Shown: positions 1 to 11,700 of the stretch, in pieces | Numbering within the stretch: position 1 is the first letter of the stretch | Layout: every line of letters begins with the position of its first letter | Assembly: GCA_011526375.1 (NCBI GenBank) | Contig: WTIT01000087.1 | Location: 13,059-56,454, forward strand | Length of the DNA: 43,396 nucleotides | Direction: 5' to 3' | From: Methanobacteriota archaeon | GTDB lineage: Archaea; Thermoplasmatota; Poseidoniia; Poseidoniales; Poseidoniaceae | Notes under the pieces: generated by a model | The model's database searches: none | The model's input: the letters and a program-made list of their open reading frames with translations, nothing else | Told to the model about the DNA's origin: nothing | Made by a program: the position numbers and the translations under genes

Positions 1-867
1 TCAATGGCACTGGATAATCGAAATCAACCATTATTGGTTATCGGTCCCACAACAGATGGTGTGATTGATTCACTACTCTCTGGCCAACCGCTTCCTGATG
101 ACACTCCGCCGTCAGATCTTTCGTTACAATACCAGTTCTGGCATCAACTCGGTGGCACTTCGAGTAATCTAGGTTATGATGTGAAATGGGTTCTTGGTGC
201 TGTAAACAGTAACCGTTGGATTGAATTTTCACAACACAATGAGGTCATTGAATTATCTGAAATGCCGCAACCCGAAGGCTGGAATAACAATCGTATTCAA
301 GCGATTCCGACAGTTCATACCATCCCATCATGTGCGTGGCAACTATCTTCAAAGAACAAGCAAGGTAAATTCAATCGTTCACGAGCAGTAGAATTAGGTT
401 TGAGTGAAGATGAAAAGGCACAATTAGCGAGTGGAAAAGATATCACTAAAGCTGGAGAATTGCTGTTTAGTAAGGATTTCCGAGGAGAGGATTTACCTTC
501 ACTTTCGGTAATAATTTCGGGAGATACCGCCGAAATGGCACCAGGTCTTGTCGCCCTAAAAGGCTGTAATTTGCTAATTCATGAAGCCACTTTCCTCGAT
601 GATTTGACTCAACACGCCCAAGATTACCTTCATAGTACAGCGTCTGGAGCTGCCCGCACAGCAATTGCTTCTGGGGCTAAGCACCTCGTCTTGACACACT
701 ACGGGGCTAGAATTAAACAAACAACTCCGTCTCTAGAAGAGGCTATGTCAGTACTGGGAAATTCCAACATCGGCCTCAGTGCTGCATGGGACGGAGACAG
801 AGTTTTAGTCGAAGAATCCGGTGAAATTTCACATCTTTATTGGCGCGATGATGGTTGGACACGTTGA
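1..867 (+). CDS. rnz: RNase Z-like metallo-beta-lactamase-fold protein (5' end truncated by window)
   Basis: Frame is open from base 1. Motifs TVHTIPSCAW, VIISGDTAEM, LLIHEATF and LVLTHYGARI match the C-terminal part of RNase Z-type MBL proteins. The N-terminal HxHxDH motif would lie upstream of the window. Confidence 0.82.
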   Translation, partial: SMALDNRNQPLLVIGPTTDGVIDSLLSGQPLPDDTPPSDLSLQYQFWHQLGGTSSNLGYDVKWVLGAVNSNRWIEFSQHNEVIELSEMPQPEGWNNNRIQAIPTVHTIPSCAWQLSSKNKQGKFNRSRAVELGLSEDEKAQLASGKDITKAGELLFSKDFRGEDLPSLSVIISGDTAEMAPGLVALKGCNLLIHEATFLDDLTQHAQDYLHSTASGAARTAIASGAKHLVLTHYGARIKQTTPSLEEAMSVLGNSNIGLSAAWDGDRVLVEESGEISHLYWRDDGWTR

Positions 868-913
868 TTCATTGAAGCGTTCATTTCAAGTGTGTGGTCC
901 TTTACAGCGAGAT

Positions 914-3403
914 ATGCGTTGTACAGCAATAGTCACGGTTCTAGTTTTGCTGTTGATGATGCCTGCTGCGACTGCTCAAACCGCTGGCAGGGATGGGCCA
1001 AACTGTTTGGACCGAGATATTGAACAATTGCTAAATTCGGTAACGGTAGATAACACTGTATGTGTGAAAGTGAATCTGGGTACACTTCAACCAGGTGACG
1101 TCTACGAGGTCAGTGTCTCAATAATCAATGACGCAATCGATGTATTATTTTTTGACCAAAACCAAATTCTAACCTACGATGCAGGACAATCTTATCGCTC
1201 TCAGTTTAACCAAGTAATTTCAACTGAAAATGCTCTAGGCGGCTATGACTTCCATTGGAAAGTTCCAACATCAATAAATCCTAAAACATGGTATATGGTT
1301 TTGGATAATTTAGCTCATGATGGGGATAACGGGCAAGGCGACCAAGGTGGTTCTCAAGCACAAGTAGGTGTGACATTTTCTCAGATAGTAGAATCATATT
1401 GGACCCCTTATCACGATGTAGTTCAGGTTGATGCCGGTAATTATGCAACCTTGCTTTCAGACAACGATCTAAGACTTGATGCTGGAACAACAGTAGTTGT
1501 TACTGCGTGGGCTCTAGATGGTGAGGCAGATGTTTACTTACAGACTCGTGCTATGCATGATCTGTATACCTCAGGCGGAGTAGGCCAGTTATTCATTAGT
1601 GATTTGGACTTAACTTCAGTTGTAGATTCGGACTCAGACACTTGGGTTGTGCCAGAAGATTTGGATGGACAGGAATTATTGATCATAGTAGATAACACAA
1701 ACTCGCCAGTGGGCGGCGGTAACGGAGATTTCGATATTAGAATAACAGTCAGAGTAGAATTAGCACCAGTTCTATCACCGGTAATCAATTCAGCCGATAA
1801 CGGCGTAACAAGTATTGGGCAAACGCTGGCTTTAGATGCTAATGACTCGCCAAATAAAATCGGGCAAATAGCGAGCCTATCTTGGGATTTGGATGCTTCG
1901 ATAGATGTCGATCAAGACGGCATCTTCACCAATGATAACGATGCTCAAGGTTTCGAAGTTGATGCATCATGGGCAACCATCGGAACAAAAACAGTCACTT
2001 TGACAGTAACATCTCCAAATGCATTGACTGCGACGGTTAATTTCTCGGTGGAAGTAACTGACATAATGCCGCCAACTCCTGTAATCAGTAGCAGTGCTGA
2101 GTTGTTTACAGGTGGCTGGAAAACGGGTATCAATCTCGATACTGCATTCAGTTGCAGTTCGAGTAGTGATGATGATGCAGTTGCCAGTTGTTTTTGGGAA
2201 TGGGGTTCAGTTTTGTCCGATACCAACAATTCGATAGTGACCAGTTGGCCAAATATTGGAACTTATCAAATCAATTTGACCGTAACCGATAACTCTGGTA
2301 ACACGGCAATGACTACTGCAACAATTGTCGTTGATGATGCCTCGATACCGAACTTAGTTCAACAATCAATTCAGGAATTACCATCCTCTACCGTTGAGGA
2401 TAAGCCAATAACTCTTAGCATAGACGCAATTGATGCTTATGATCAATCGTATCAGTTAACTTATCACTGGGATCTAAACCCTACTATTGATACCGATAAC
2501 AATGGCAATCCAACCGATGACCCAGATTATGTTGGTTCTTCTGTTGATGTAGAGTTCAAAGATGACGGCAGGAAAGATGTTGTTGTCACAGTTTTTGACC
2601 AGTCAGGAAATTCCGATTCCCATGCATTTTCGATTAACGTCGCAGCAGCGGCGGAACCAACAAGCATGCTTGGAGTGATTATGGTCGCTTTATTCATTGG
2701 TTTAGTTACCATTTCAGTTGCTATGATTGGATTTAGGAAATGGCAAACAGGAATTGCAATACAGCTTCTCGAAGGTAGAGGGTTATCGGAATTAGAGGCT
2801 AAACAGCATATTGCCATGGTCAAACAGAGAAATAAAATTCCAATTTTTGCCGATGCTCCAGTAATTGCGGGCTTAGAATCTGGTCAACAAATTCTAACCA
2901 GCGAGCAACGAGCACAACAAAATCAAGATGCTGAATATCAGTCGATATATGGTGGATCAGCCACTTCCTCTCAATCTAATGCAGCATTTGCTCCACCACC
3001 TTCGAACGTTGCACCTTCAGGTTTTGCTCCTCAAGTAACGCAGTATAGCGCTGGATTACAAACAGCAGCAGAAGACGCAATGGCGATGTTCGCCGAGGAA
3101 GAAAATGAAGAAATAATTGAGACGAATACTGACTCAGAAGTAATAGAAAAAGTTACTCAAGTACTAAGCGGTGGCATTCAATTGCCGCATCAAGTAAAGG
3201 CAAAAATAGAGACGCAAAATGACCTTCCTGAAGAAAGTACAACTCAATCAAAGCCAAATCAAGAACAAGTAGAGGACAATATGATTCAAACGGTATCATG
3301 TCCACATTGCTCAGCCAATTTCAAAATAACCATACCAGAACACGATGAAGTAATCGTTGCATGTCCGTCATGTAACAAGGATTTCAAATTGAGATTTGCC
3401 TAA
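914..3403 (+). CDS. Secreted/membrane-anchored PKD-domain protein with C-terminal TM and cytoplasmic zinc ribbon
   Basis: Start set at the internal ATG 914 (signal peptide MRCTAIVTVLVLLLMMPAATAQ); the ORF-track start at 821 overlaps the upstream gene. PKD-like repeats, TM TSMLGVIMVALFIGLVTISVAMIGF, C-terminal CPHC...CPSC. Confidence 0.8.
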   Translation: MRCTAIVTVLVLLLMMPAATAQTAGRDGPNCLDRDIEQLLNSVTVDNTVCVKVNLGTLQPGDVYEVSVSIINDAIDVLFFDQNQILTYDAGQSYRSQFNQVISTENALGGYDFHWKVPTSINPKTWYMVLDNLAHDGDNGQGDQGGSQAQVGVTFSQIVESYWTPYHDVVQVDAGNYATLLSDNDLRLDAGTTVVVTAWALDGEADVYLQTRAMHDLYTSGGVGQLFISDLDLTSVVDSDSDTWVVPEDLDGQELLIIVDNTNSPVGGGNGDFDIRITVRVELAPVLSPVINSADNGVTSIGQTLALDANDSPNKIGQIASLSWDLDASIDVDQDGIFTNDNDAQGFEVDASWATIGTKTVTLTVTSPNALTATVNFSVEVTDIMPPTPVISSSAELFTGGWKTGINLDTAFSCSSSSDDDAVASCFWEWGSVLSDTNNSIVTSWPNIGTYQINLTVTDNSGNTAMTTATIVVDDASIPNLVQQSIQELPSSTVEDKPITLSIDAIDAYDQSYQLTYHWDLNPTIDTDNNGNPTDDPDYVGSSVDVEFKDDGRKDVVVTVFDQSGNSDSHAFSINVAAAAEPTSMLGVIMVALFIGLVTISVAMIGFRKWQTGIAIQLLEGRGLSELEAKQHIAMVKQRNKIPIFADAPVIAGLESGQQILTSEQRAQQNQDAEYQSIYGGSATSSQSNAAFAPPPSNVAPSGFAPQVTQYSAGLQTAAEDAMAMFAEEENEEIIETNTDSEVIEKVTQVLSGGIQLPHQVKAKIETQNDLPEESTTQSKPNQEQVEDNMIQTVSCPHCSANFKITIPEHDEVIVACPSCNKDFKLRFA

Positions 3404-3468
3404 TTGTTTGACGATTTCGACAAACTTCAAAGCGATAGTTTATCGTAGGGTGAAGACAACCAGTAATC

Positions 3469-6400
3469 ATGAATGAGGAGTCTCTTAGGTTAGTCCGACC
3501 GGGCCTGCCTCAATCAGGAGACCCTAGAAAACCAGCATTTTTCTTGGTAATACTGATGCTGTTATCAATTTCTAACCCAGTTGCTGCAGACACTACTGTG
3601 TCCCGTGATGATTTTGATGTAATTGATGCCTTGATGGAAACTCTTGCTGATAGAATACAGGGCGGTGAGCCAGATGTTGCGCTAAATTCAGCTCAAGGGG
3701 CACTCTCTCAAGTTGATGCGAACGCAAGAGGTATATCTTCAACTGACCCACTTTCAGTATCAAACTCATTCTTGGATGGAATTTCGATGCGTGATTCATC
3801 GTCATTTGAACCAGACCATCCAAGGCCATACGAATTCCTAATGGATGCTTCAACTCAGCCCGAGGGCTTCCCAAACAATCTCTTCCAGACACTATTCTCT
3901 GTCAGTAATCTCGACATCAACAATATACTAGCCATCGGAATCAATACCTATGCAGTGTATGTTAATTTCACTTCAAGAGATAACGGGCCATCCTATGAAG
4001 CCTGGGAACAGGGTACATTCACCGGAGAACTTTTTGTTGACGGACAAATTGTTTTGTTCGCTAATTATATCGATATTGATGGTGATGGAGAAGATGATTT
4101 ATCAGTTGCATTGACTATTGAGGGGATATTAACCCAAGGTGATGGTTGGGGAGTTGAAACAAGTGGTGGATTAATTCCAATTGTCGAAAAGTTGTGGATT
4201 AATCCAACCTTCCAATGGGAGGTAACTGCATTAGATCAAACAGACCCATTGTGGGATTCATTAGAGCATTTAGAAATCAGTTTAATGAAAGGATTAGCCT
4301 TTGATATTACGTTGGATGACTCTGAATCCTATGCGATTGTAATAGATACAAGATTCACCCAACCTCCACATCAATTTACCCTTGGCGTTGGGATAGAGAG
4401 AATTGAATTTAATGTCGCACCTCAAGACTTGATATCATTCCTCGCTGCTTTGTTGATTGGTGGAATAGACTCAAGCCAGTTATCACTTTCCTCTATAACC
4501 GCACCTTATTCAGTTCAAGTTAGAAATCCAAACGCCCCAGGAACGGACATCCAAACAGACTGTGAGGATGAGTCGTATTATGATCCAGTGGCGGACAACG
4601 AAGCACCAAGTCACGAACATAAATGCGGATTTGGAGTCGGTGTAGGATACATACGCTTTGATGGCGATGGAGGCGGTCAGTCGGCACCGGTGCTGGAGAT
4701 GAGTTATCTTGATGCTGGCTTCCACCCTGAGATCGGCGATACTAGATTACCAGAAGAAGTAGACATCACAATCAGAAATGATAACATTGGTGAAAATTCC
4801 TTCGATTCGGTAGAAATTTATTCTGACAAAGGCTCTGATGTTTACTTGCACTATTATGAAAATAGGGCGAATGTACAAGACGGAGAATCAGAATTTGGCA
4901 ATGTAACTGATGCCAGAGCTTGGATTCACGGCTTACCTTCTGGAAGCATGCCTCAGCAGGAAATAAATTCGATTTTCACCATGATTGGTGAGGCACCCAA
5001 TTCGGCAAACCTACCTGGAGAAGTTCCAAACCGTCTCTCTCTGATTATTGCTATCAAAAATTTCTCGGGAGATTCATCTGCTAATGTTAACGACCCAACA
5101 CTACCGGTAAACCCAACAAATCCACCAAATACTCTCATTGCGATTATTGGGACAGAATCAATCGATCGTTTGGAGTACCAATCGACCTTCGAGAGAGGTG
5201 GAGTTAGCAATGACCGCTCATCATTAGCTGTAGTTGTTGAAGATGTACCGAAAGCGATTCTTGTCGAGGGGAGTTTCCTGGTATCACCAACTGGCGTTGA
5301 CAGAGTGAATTATGATAATCCAAATCTCAATACTATTGCCCAGATATTTGACAATGCCCTTCTTACCGTGGTTCAAGTTATTTTGGACATTGGTGACATT
5401 GTGAATTCTTTACCAGATTCAATAATTAGCACAACGGGTTCTGAAGGTGGAACTTTAGAAATCCATTGTTACAATCAAATTACTGCAAATCTGGGCGGAA
5501 ATCTCAGAGAGTCAAGTGAAATCGGTACGGTTGCATTAGCCTTCTCCAGCAGCGATAATCCGGTAATTCCTGATCAAGACCACATACTACTTTCAGAAGA
5601 TACCAACATCGCGCTGGTTATTGGTCGTGATGGTCAACCGATCAAACCTCTGGTACCGGTTGCCATCAGTTTACGAGTTTCAGGATTATCCGATGTTGTG
5701 CAGACATTTGATCCAAATACTGACATTAGAGACATCGAAATAACAGGCTCAACAGGTGAATCAATACTGGTTGGCCATGTCAAGCACGACGATGGAGATT
5801 TAGGCAATGCAATTACGCAATCCGCAATGATTTCAAATAGGCCTGACACGCTAAAAATAATTCAAACTTCAAGTGCTCTTACATACCAAGCAAGTGAACC
5901 TATACAGTCAATAACATACGGAGGAAAAAGCCCTGCTCAGCAGAATTCAATTCAACTCAATGGTTTGCCTTCTGATTTTTCCCTTACCTTGGGCGACACG
6001 TTAGGATATACTGGTAATCAACCAATTGAATCGATAATTATTCAATTAACCAACTCTAGTGAACCAAAAACAATGGATGGCGACCATTTCAGATTCTGGG
6101 TTGACCAAGATACCGCTGAAGCAAGTATGAGTCTCAAAATTTCAGACATTATTAGTTTGACAAGACTATCACCACAAGTTCCAGACGCAGTCGGACCGGA
6201 AGGAAACTCCGAAATTCAGATGGTAAGAAGCCAATCGTCACCGTTCTACATCATGTTTGAGGATGAATCAGAATACGAAGACGAATTCCTTGGTATGAAC
6301 GGTAAGGCGATTCTTCAACCATTGCCCTCCAATATTTCTCTAGCATTCCCAAGCACTGTTGATTCCTCTGGCCTAGAACTGCCAAGTTTCGATGAAGGCG

Positions 6401-8130
6401 AAGGAATAGAATCTCTCTCATTCTTCCTTGGTGATTTAGTTGATTTTGGCAGTTCTGTCAACGATTTAATTTATGATTTTACTAAGGATTTGGTCGGTAC
6501 TGATGGCGAAGAAGAAGACTTCGCTCTTGGCTTAGAATTACTTACTGGTGAAGCATTCAATCTAACTGTTGATATGCGAAAAGGCTCGATCGCTATTGAT
6601 GAACCTCAGTGGGCTCACGGAGTTGCAATGAACGTTAAAGAAGCAACAAAACTAACCTACAACTTATCACGATTACCATTACTTACTCAATCAGATATAA
6701 CGAATTCAAATGAAATCTTAGCAGATTACAAAATTGACAAAACAGAGCGAGCATTAGCGATTGATATTTTGACGAGATCAAACATTACTGAGGCAATTAA
6801 ACTAGTAGACGCGTTGGAAGATGGAGTGATTTTTGATGCTGAGTTAGATTCTCTAAACGAGACCTTACTTGAGGAGGAGGGCATTACTCTAAACTTTAGA
6901 CGCTCATGGCACAATCGATTATGGTTACCACAATTACCTGCGGGTCAGATTTCTCTCGAGTATGATTTCAGAATGGTTGGCGATATACCATATTACGAAT
7001 TCGACCTATTCCTCGGACAATGGAAGCCACTGCGTGAACAAATCAGCATCGTGGTTAATGGCCTTCAGGGAAGAGATATGGATTTGGTAATCAATGGGCT
7101 CGATGTAACTAAACCAAATGATGTTAGTGCTAACGCATTATTTTTCACTCAAGATGATCTTATTGTACCTAGATTCAATGTGGATATGAGGTATGATTTT
7201 GGTTCTAATCTCGACTCAGTTTATGCAACTTTCATCGATCGAATCGAACAAACTAGGGTAGAGGCTTTGTTTATCGATGTTGCACAGTCGATGGATTTTT
7301 CAGCCACAATTGGTGACATTTTCAACATATCAATGGATGTACCCGAGGAGTTCAGAACTCAAGGCAAGTTTTCGGCAGAGAAATTAATGATTCAACAAAT
7401 GCGTTTTGTCGACGGATTTTGGTGGCCTGCTACAACATTTATGCGAAATTTGCCTAGTGTGATGACACTATCAGCTGTTCCAGCCAATGATTTTGACATT
7501 AGAGCCGATACCTCATTCCAAGGCATGATGACTCTTGATTATGCTTCAAACGGCGACAATTTAGACCTCTACCTCGAGGCTAGCGGCCGAGCAGTTGACT
7601 TCAGAGGAGATGTATTGATGATAGCACAAGGCCTTCCATCAACCTTCAAACTGGAACCAACAAATGATTGGGGTATGCGTGTGGCATCATCAGGAGATGG
7701 CGTCAAGAGTCTCTACATGAAACAAGAGAATATTCCTGTTCAGCCGGGTGTAACAGTCAATCGATTGGAGTTGATTGGTGAGGATTTGAAGTCTGCCGTG
7801 ATTAACGTCAAGCGTGGACCATATGAATATCCAGTAATAATTCTAGATGATATTACTTCTGGTAGGATAGTCGCAAGTGCTCAAGTTACCAGTCAGCCAG
7901 GCTACTATGTGGACTTCTTTGGCGATCGGAAGTTTGACGGCAGAGCAGTAATGTTGGACACACAATTTACCGGAATAGTACCAGTTTCTTCTTCACTTGG
8001 AGTAAATGGCATGGTCTCTGATTTGAGTTTGATTGGTACATTAACTGGAGGTAATGTTGAAACTACCCACATATTGTTGGTTGAACCGGTTACTTCCATG
8101 GTTGCAAGTACACTTGCTATGCTGGGGTGA
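3469..8130 (+). CDS. Giant (about 1550 aa) secreted beta-rich protein of unknown function
   Basis: Long uninterrupted ORF with N-terminal hydrophobic signal (PAFFLVILMLLSISNPVAA); no family recognised; recurrent LPS-x(3)-L segments. Confidence 0.8.
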   Translation: MNEESLRLVRPGLPQSGDPRKPAFFLVILMLLSISNPVAADTTVSRDDFDVIDALMETLADRIQGGEPDVALNSAQGALSQVDANARGISSTDPLSVSNSFLDGISMRDSSSFEPDHPRPYEFLMDASTQPEGFPNNLFQTLFSVSNLDINNILAIGINTYAVYVNFTSRDNGPSYEAWEQGTFTGELFVDGQIVLFANYIDIDGDGEDDLSVALTIEGILTQGDGWGVETSGGLIPIVEKLWINPTFQWEVTALDQTDPLWDSLEHLEISLMKGLAFDITLDDSESYAIVIDTRFTQPPHQFTLGVGIERIEFNVAPQDLISFLAALLIGGIDSSQLSLSSITAPYSVQVRNPNAPGTDIQTDCEDESYYDPVADNEAPSHEHKCGFGVGVGYIRFDGDGGGQSAPVLEMSYLDAGFHPEIGDTRLPEEVDITIRNDNIGENSFDSVEIYSDKGSDVYLHYYENRANVQDGESEFGNVTDARAWIHGLPSGSMPQQEINSIFTMIGEAPNSANLPGEVPNRLSLIIAIKNFSGDSSANVNDPTLPVNPTNPPNTLIAIIGTESIDRLEYQSTFERGGVSNDRSSLAVVVEDVPKAILVEGSFLVSPTGVDRVNYDNPNLNTIAQIFDNALLTVVQVILDIGDIVNSLPDSIISTTGSEGGTLEIHCYNQITANLGGNLRESSEIGTVALAFSSSDNPVIPDQDHILLSEDTNIALVIGRDGQPIKPLVPVAISLRVSGLSDVVQTFDPNTDIRDIEITGSTGESILVGHVKHDDGDLGNAITQSAMISNRPDTLKIIQTSSALTYQASEPIQSITYGGKSPAQQNSIQLNGLPSDFSLTLGDTLGYTGNQPIESIIIQLTNSSEPKTMDGDHFRFWVDQDTAEASMSLKISDIISLTRLSPQVPDAVGPEGNSEIQMVRSQSSPFYIMFEDESEYEDEFLGMNGKAILQPLPSNISLAFPSTVDSSGLELPSFDEGEGIESLSFFLGDLVDFGSSVNDLIYDFTKDLVGTDGEEEDFALGLELLTGEAFNLTVDMRKGSIAIDEPQWAHGVAMNVKEATKLTYNLSRLPLLTQSDITNSNEILADYKIDKTERALAIDILTRSNITEAIKLVDALEDGVIFDAELDSLNETLLEEEGITLNFRRSWHNRLWLPQLPAGQISLEYDFRMVGDIPYYEFDLFLGQWKPLREQISIVVNGLQGRDMDLVINGLDVTKPNDVSANALFFTQDDLIVPRFNVDMRYDFGSNLDSVYATFIDRIEQTRVEALFIDVAQSMDFSATIGDIFNISMDVPEEFRTQGKFSAEKLMIQQMRFVDGFWWPATTFMRNLPSVMTLSAVPANDFDIRADTSFQGMMTLDYASNGDNLDLYLEASGRAVDFRGDVLMIAQGLPSTFKLEPTNDWGMRVASSGDGVKSLYMKQENIPVQPGVTVNRLELIGEDLKSAVINVKRGPYEYPVIILDDITSGRIVASAQVTSQPGYYVDFFGDRKFDGRAVMLDTQFTGIVPVSSSLGVNGMVSDLSLIGTLTGGNVETTHILLVEPVTSMVASTLAMLG

Positions 8131-8134
8131 TTAA

Positions 8135-8734
8135 ATGGTTGAAGAGGAAAATGGGGTAATCATCAATGATGAGGGAGAGCTCCTAATTCATGAGGATTCA
8201 ATCATTGAGACAACAGAGATGTCAGCGGAAGATTTGGCAATCTTACAAGCCTCAAAGGATGCAGCAAAATTCGTCCAAGATTTACAAAAAGAAATCACTC
8301 CAAACAGAGTTGCTACTGCAGGACTAATTTTACTCCTACTTGTTGGTGCCATATTCAGCACATGGTACTGGGTTATTCCACGAGACTCAGTGATGGTCGA
8401 AACTCTATATCTCCAACGTAGCGGTCACTTAGTGATGTCAGAAATTCACAATACAGGCAGCAGAGAAATAACCGATGTCGATTTCCAAGTTACCTTCCAA
8501 TCATTGGACGGAGAGGTTTTACAAACAATGGGAATCGAAGTAGATTCCATTTCAGCACACTCATCAGTTGCTGGTGATGACTTAGAGATGTTGATAGTTG
8601 GTTACACTGTTTGGGACAATTATGTCATCGCAATAGATCTAAAATATACCGATCATCGGGGCGACCAACAATTCTTACTTGTTACTCATGAAGTGGGAGA
8701 TTGGGCATGGGAAGAATTCAAGGATAGAAATTGA
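8135..8734 (+). CDS. Single-TM protein with extracytoplasmic domain, unknown function
   Basis: 199 aa ORF, TM VATAGLILLLLVGAIFSTWYWVI followed by a beta-rich domain; starts 5 nt after the upstream stop. Confidence 0.75.
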   Translation: MVEEENGVIINDEGELLIHEDSIIETTEMSAEDLAILQASKDAAKFVQDLQKEITPNRVATAGLILLLLVGAIFSTWYWVIPRDSVMVETLYLQRSGHLVMSEIHNTGSREITDVDFQVTFQSLDGEVLQTMGIEVDSISAHSSVAGDDLEMLIVGYTVWDNYVIAIDLKYTDHRGDQQFLLVTHEVGDWAWEEFKDRN

Positions 8735-11700
8735 GCAAAGTCTCACATGATACCCCAAGCAATAAAACGCACCGGAACTGGGCTAATACTATGCAAAGCA
8801 GGCGTTCTGCAGGAGCAGTTATGTTCCTTGTGACACTGTTCATTTTGCAAAGTGCATCTCATTTGGCAGTAAATGAATCATCATCAATCGAAGTAATCGA
8901 GGAGGCAAATCAAATTGAGCGCGTTCATTTTGAGTTACGAGATGATGTTTTTAACGAAGCAGTTGGAGTTTACAATTACCGTGATTTAAGTGAACAGAGG
9001 TTAATTCAAGCAGATTCTATAATCGGTTCTTTTGATGAGTTTGGCCTAGAATTAAATCGGCCGATTAGTGCGGAATGGTTGCAACCACGTGATGATTTAA
9101 TTCTCGTTTTAGCTTCTACAGAAGTTACACTAAAAGAGGTTAGAACGGCAATCAACGACATCCCAGAACTGGTGATTAGAGAGTATTTGCCGCCATCAGG
9201 ATTTGTTCTTCAAGGTACACAATCTGCATTAATTGAAGCGGCAAGTCTTCCATCGGTGCAAGTAAGCCATAATGTGCCAGTCGCCTTGATATTGCAATCA
9301 GAGTTACAGGACGTCTTATTGGTAGAGGGCAGTGAATCTGCTTTGCTCGGCGAGAAGATGAGAATTGAGGGCTGGTATGGCGAAAATGGGCCCGAACAGT
9401 CAGTATCATTCAGCGATGAATCTGGAGAGTTAAAGCAAGATTTATCAGAGGTTGTGGAGCAATCACTAGAAAATACAATTCAATGGGACTCTGGCAGATA
9501 TGAAGGTGATTTAGTTAATGCTGACCTAATTAATATCGCTCTACAACCTTCGGTAGCAGTTATTCGATATAATCCGGTTTTTGAGATTCAAAATAACAAT
9601 GCAAGAAGCCATATGAAGACCAATAATATGCAATCTTATTTCACCACAGATTTAGATGGCTCAGGTCAGATAGTCGCAGTCGCTGATTCAGGACTTGATG
9701 AGGATCACGGTGATTTTGGCACTAGGGTTATAGCCAATAATGACGTGATTAATGATGGCTCAACCGCTGATAAATGGTCGGGACATGGAACCCACGTATC
9801 TTGTACGGTGCTCGGTGATGGTTTCAGAGGAGGCTATGCAGGGGTTGCTCCAGAAGCCCAGCTATATTTCCAAGCAATGGAGAATGATAATACTGGAAAT
9901 TTCCAATCACCTTCACTAAATAGTCTAATCAACTCTGCCTACAGTGCAGGCGCTAGAACTCATACCAATTCATGGGGTAATAGCGGTGGTTTTGGACAAT
10001 ATTCTTCTGAAAGTAGAGATGCAGATGACAGAGCTAGTAATTATGACCGATATTATTCAGGTGGAGAAGGGTTGACCATACTATTCGCCGCAGGTAATGA
10101 TGGTCCAGATTCCGACACAGTTACTCCACCGGCAACTGCCAAGAATGTCGTAACTGTTGGTATGCATCAAAATCGCTACCAAGGAGCACCTGATTATATC
10201 ATGCAAGGCTCTTCACGAGGGCCAGTTGATGATGGGCGAATCAAACCTGATGTTCTTGCACCAGGCGGATATGTTTGGTCTTGCCGGGCTCAAGAAGCAG
10301 CAGATACGGGAGGTGCATCGGGAAGTAGCACTTGGTACCTTGAATACACAGGTACTTCGATGGCTACACCAAATGCCGCTGGAGCAGCAGCAATGATTAG
10401 GGAATATCTCGAAGAAATCGCCCTCAGAGAATCTCCTCAAGGGGCTTTAGTCAAGGCTTTACTTATCCTTGGTGCTGAAGATGTTGGATCACGTGATATT
10501 CCCAATAATGACGAAGGTTGGGGGAGGGTAAATCTCAGAAATTCCCTTGCTCCGCCCGACGGTCAGGGAGTATGGGTGGATGACAGGTCTTTGCTCTCAG
10601 CGACTGGAAATTCAAAATCCTACACCTTTGATATTGACGATAGCGGTGACCAATTCAAAGCTGTACTGGCATGGTCAGATGAAGCAGCATCAACGTGGTC
10701 ATCAACACAATTAGTGAATAATCTAAACCTTGAGGTTACAGACCCAAACGGACTGACCTATCTTGGCAATGATTTCGCCAATGGGCGTTCGACTACAGGT
10801 GGAACAGCAGATTCGCTGAACAATGTGGAGGTTGTATTGATAGATTCAGCGATAGTCGGCACTTGGACAGTCGAAATTATTGATGCTAACCATGGAGGTA
10901 GTAGAGGTCAGCCATATTCTCTTGCGGTAATGGGTCACGGAATCAATGACCTCAAGCCGGATTTAGTTATGCTAGAGGATGGATTCACCATTGATGTAGC
11001 GATTCCAAGTGTTGGACAAACGGTTGAATTAGAATGCGTAGTCGCTAATACAGGCAACATTCGCTCAGACCCATTCGAAGTGACTTTGGAGGTAGACGGT
11101 CAAGAAATCGATACACAGTCACTTGAACTAGGTGGGGGTAGTGAAAGAACACTGGTTTGGTCGTGGACTCCACAAAGTGCCGGAGAAAATATACTCTCAT
11201 TCATAATTGATAACGATCAACAAATTATCGAAACTCTCGAAACGAATAATCGCCATGATGTTTCTATCAATGTATCACAACCGGGAGTGGCTATTTCTTC
11301 TGTTCAAGCGATAAAGAATCTTCAAGACTCAGAGCAAACTTCCACTACCTGGCAAATTAGTCTTCAGAACACGGGGTTATTGAGCACTAATGCATCAATA
11401 GGCGAAACAGGTCTTACTTACGTGCAAGATGGTACCGTATTAAATTGGTATGTCGGGCTTTCAGGCAATCAGTATCAGCTTCAAGGTAGTGAATCAGTAG
11501 ATTTGACTGTTACAGTAGTTCATCCAAATTCTCCAGCACCAGGCACCTACAGAGTTGCATTAAGTGCTACGGATATCGATAATTCTCTAACCACGACCTT
11601 TGATTTGGATATGGTAGTAGGTGAAATTCCTGATGTAGGAATAGAATCTGATTATGATGTAATTCCTGTCAGTCCTATTGAACCAACAACAATTCCGCTT

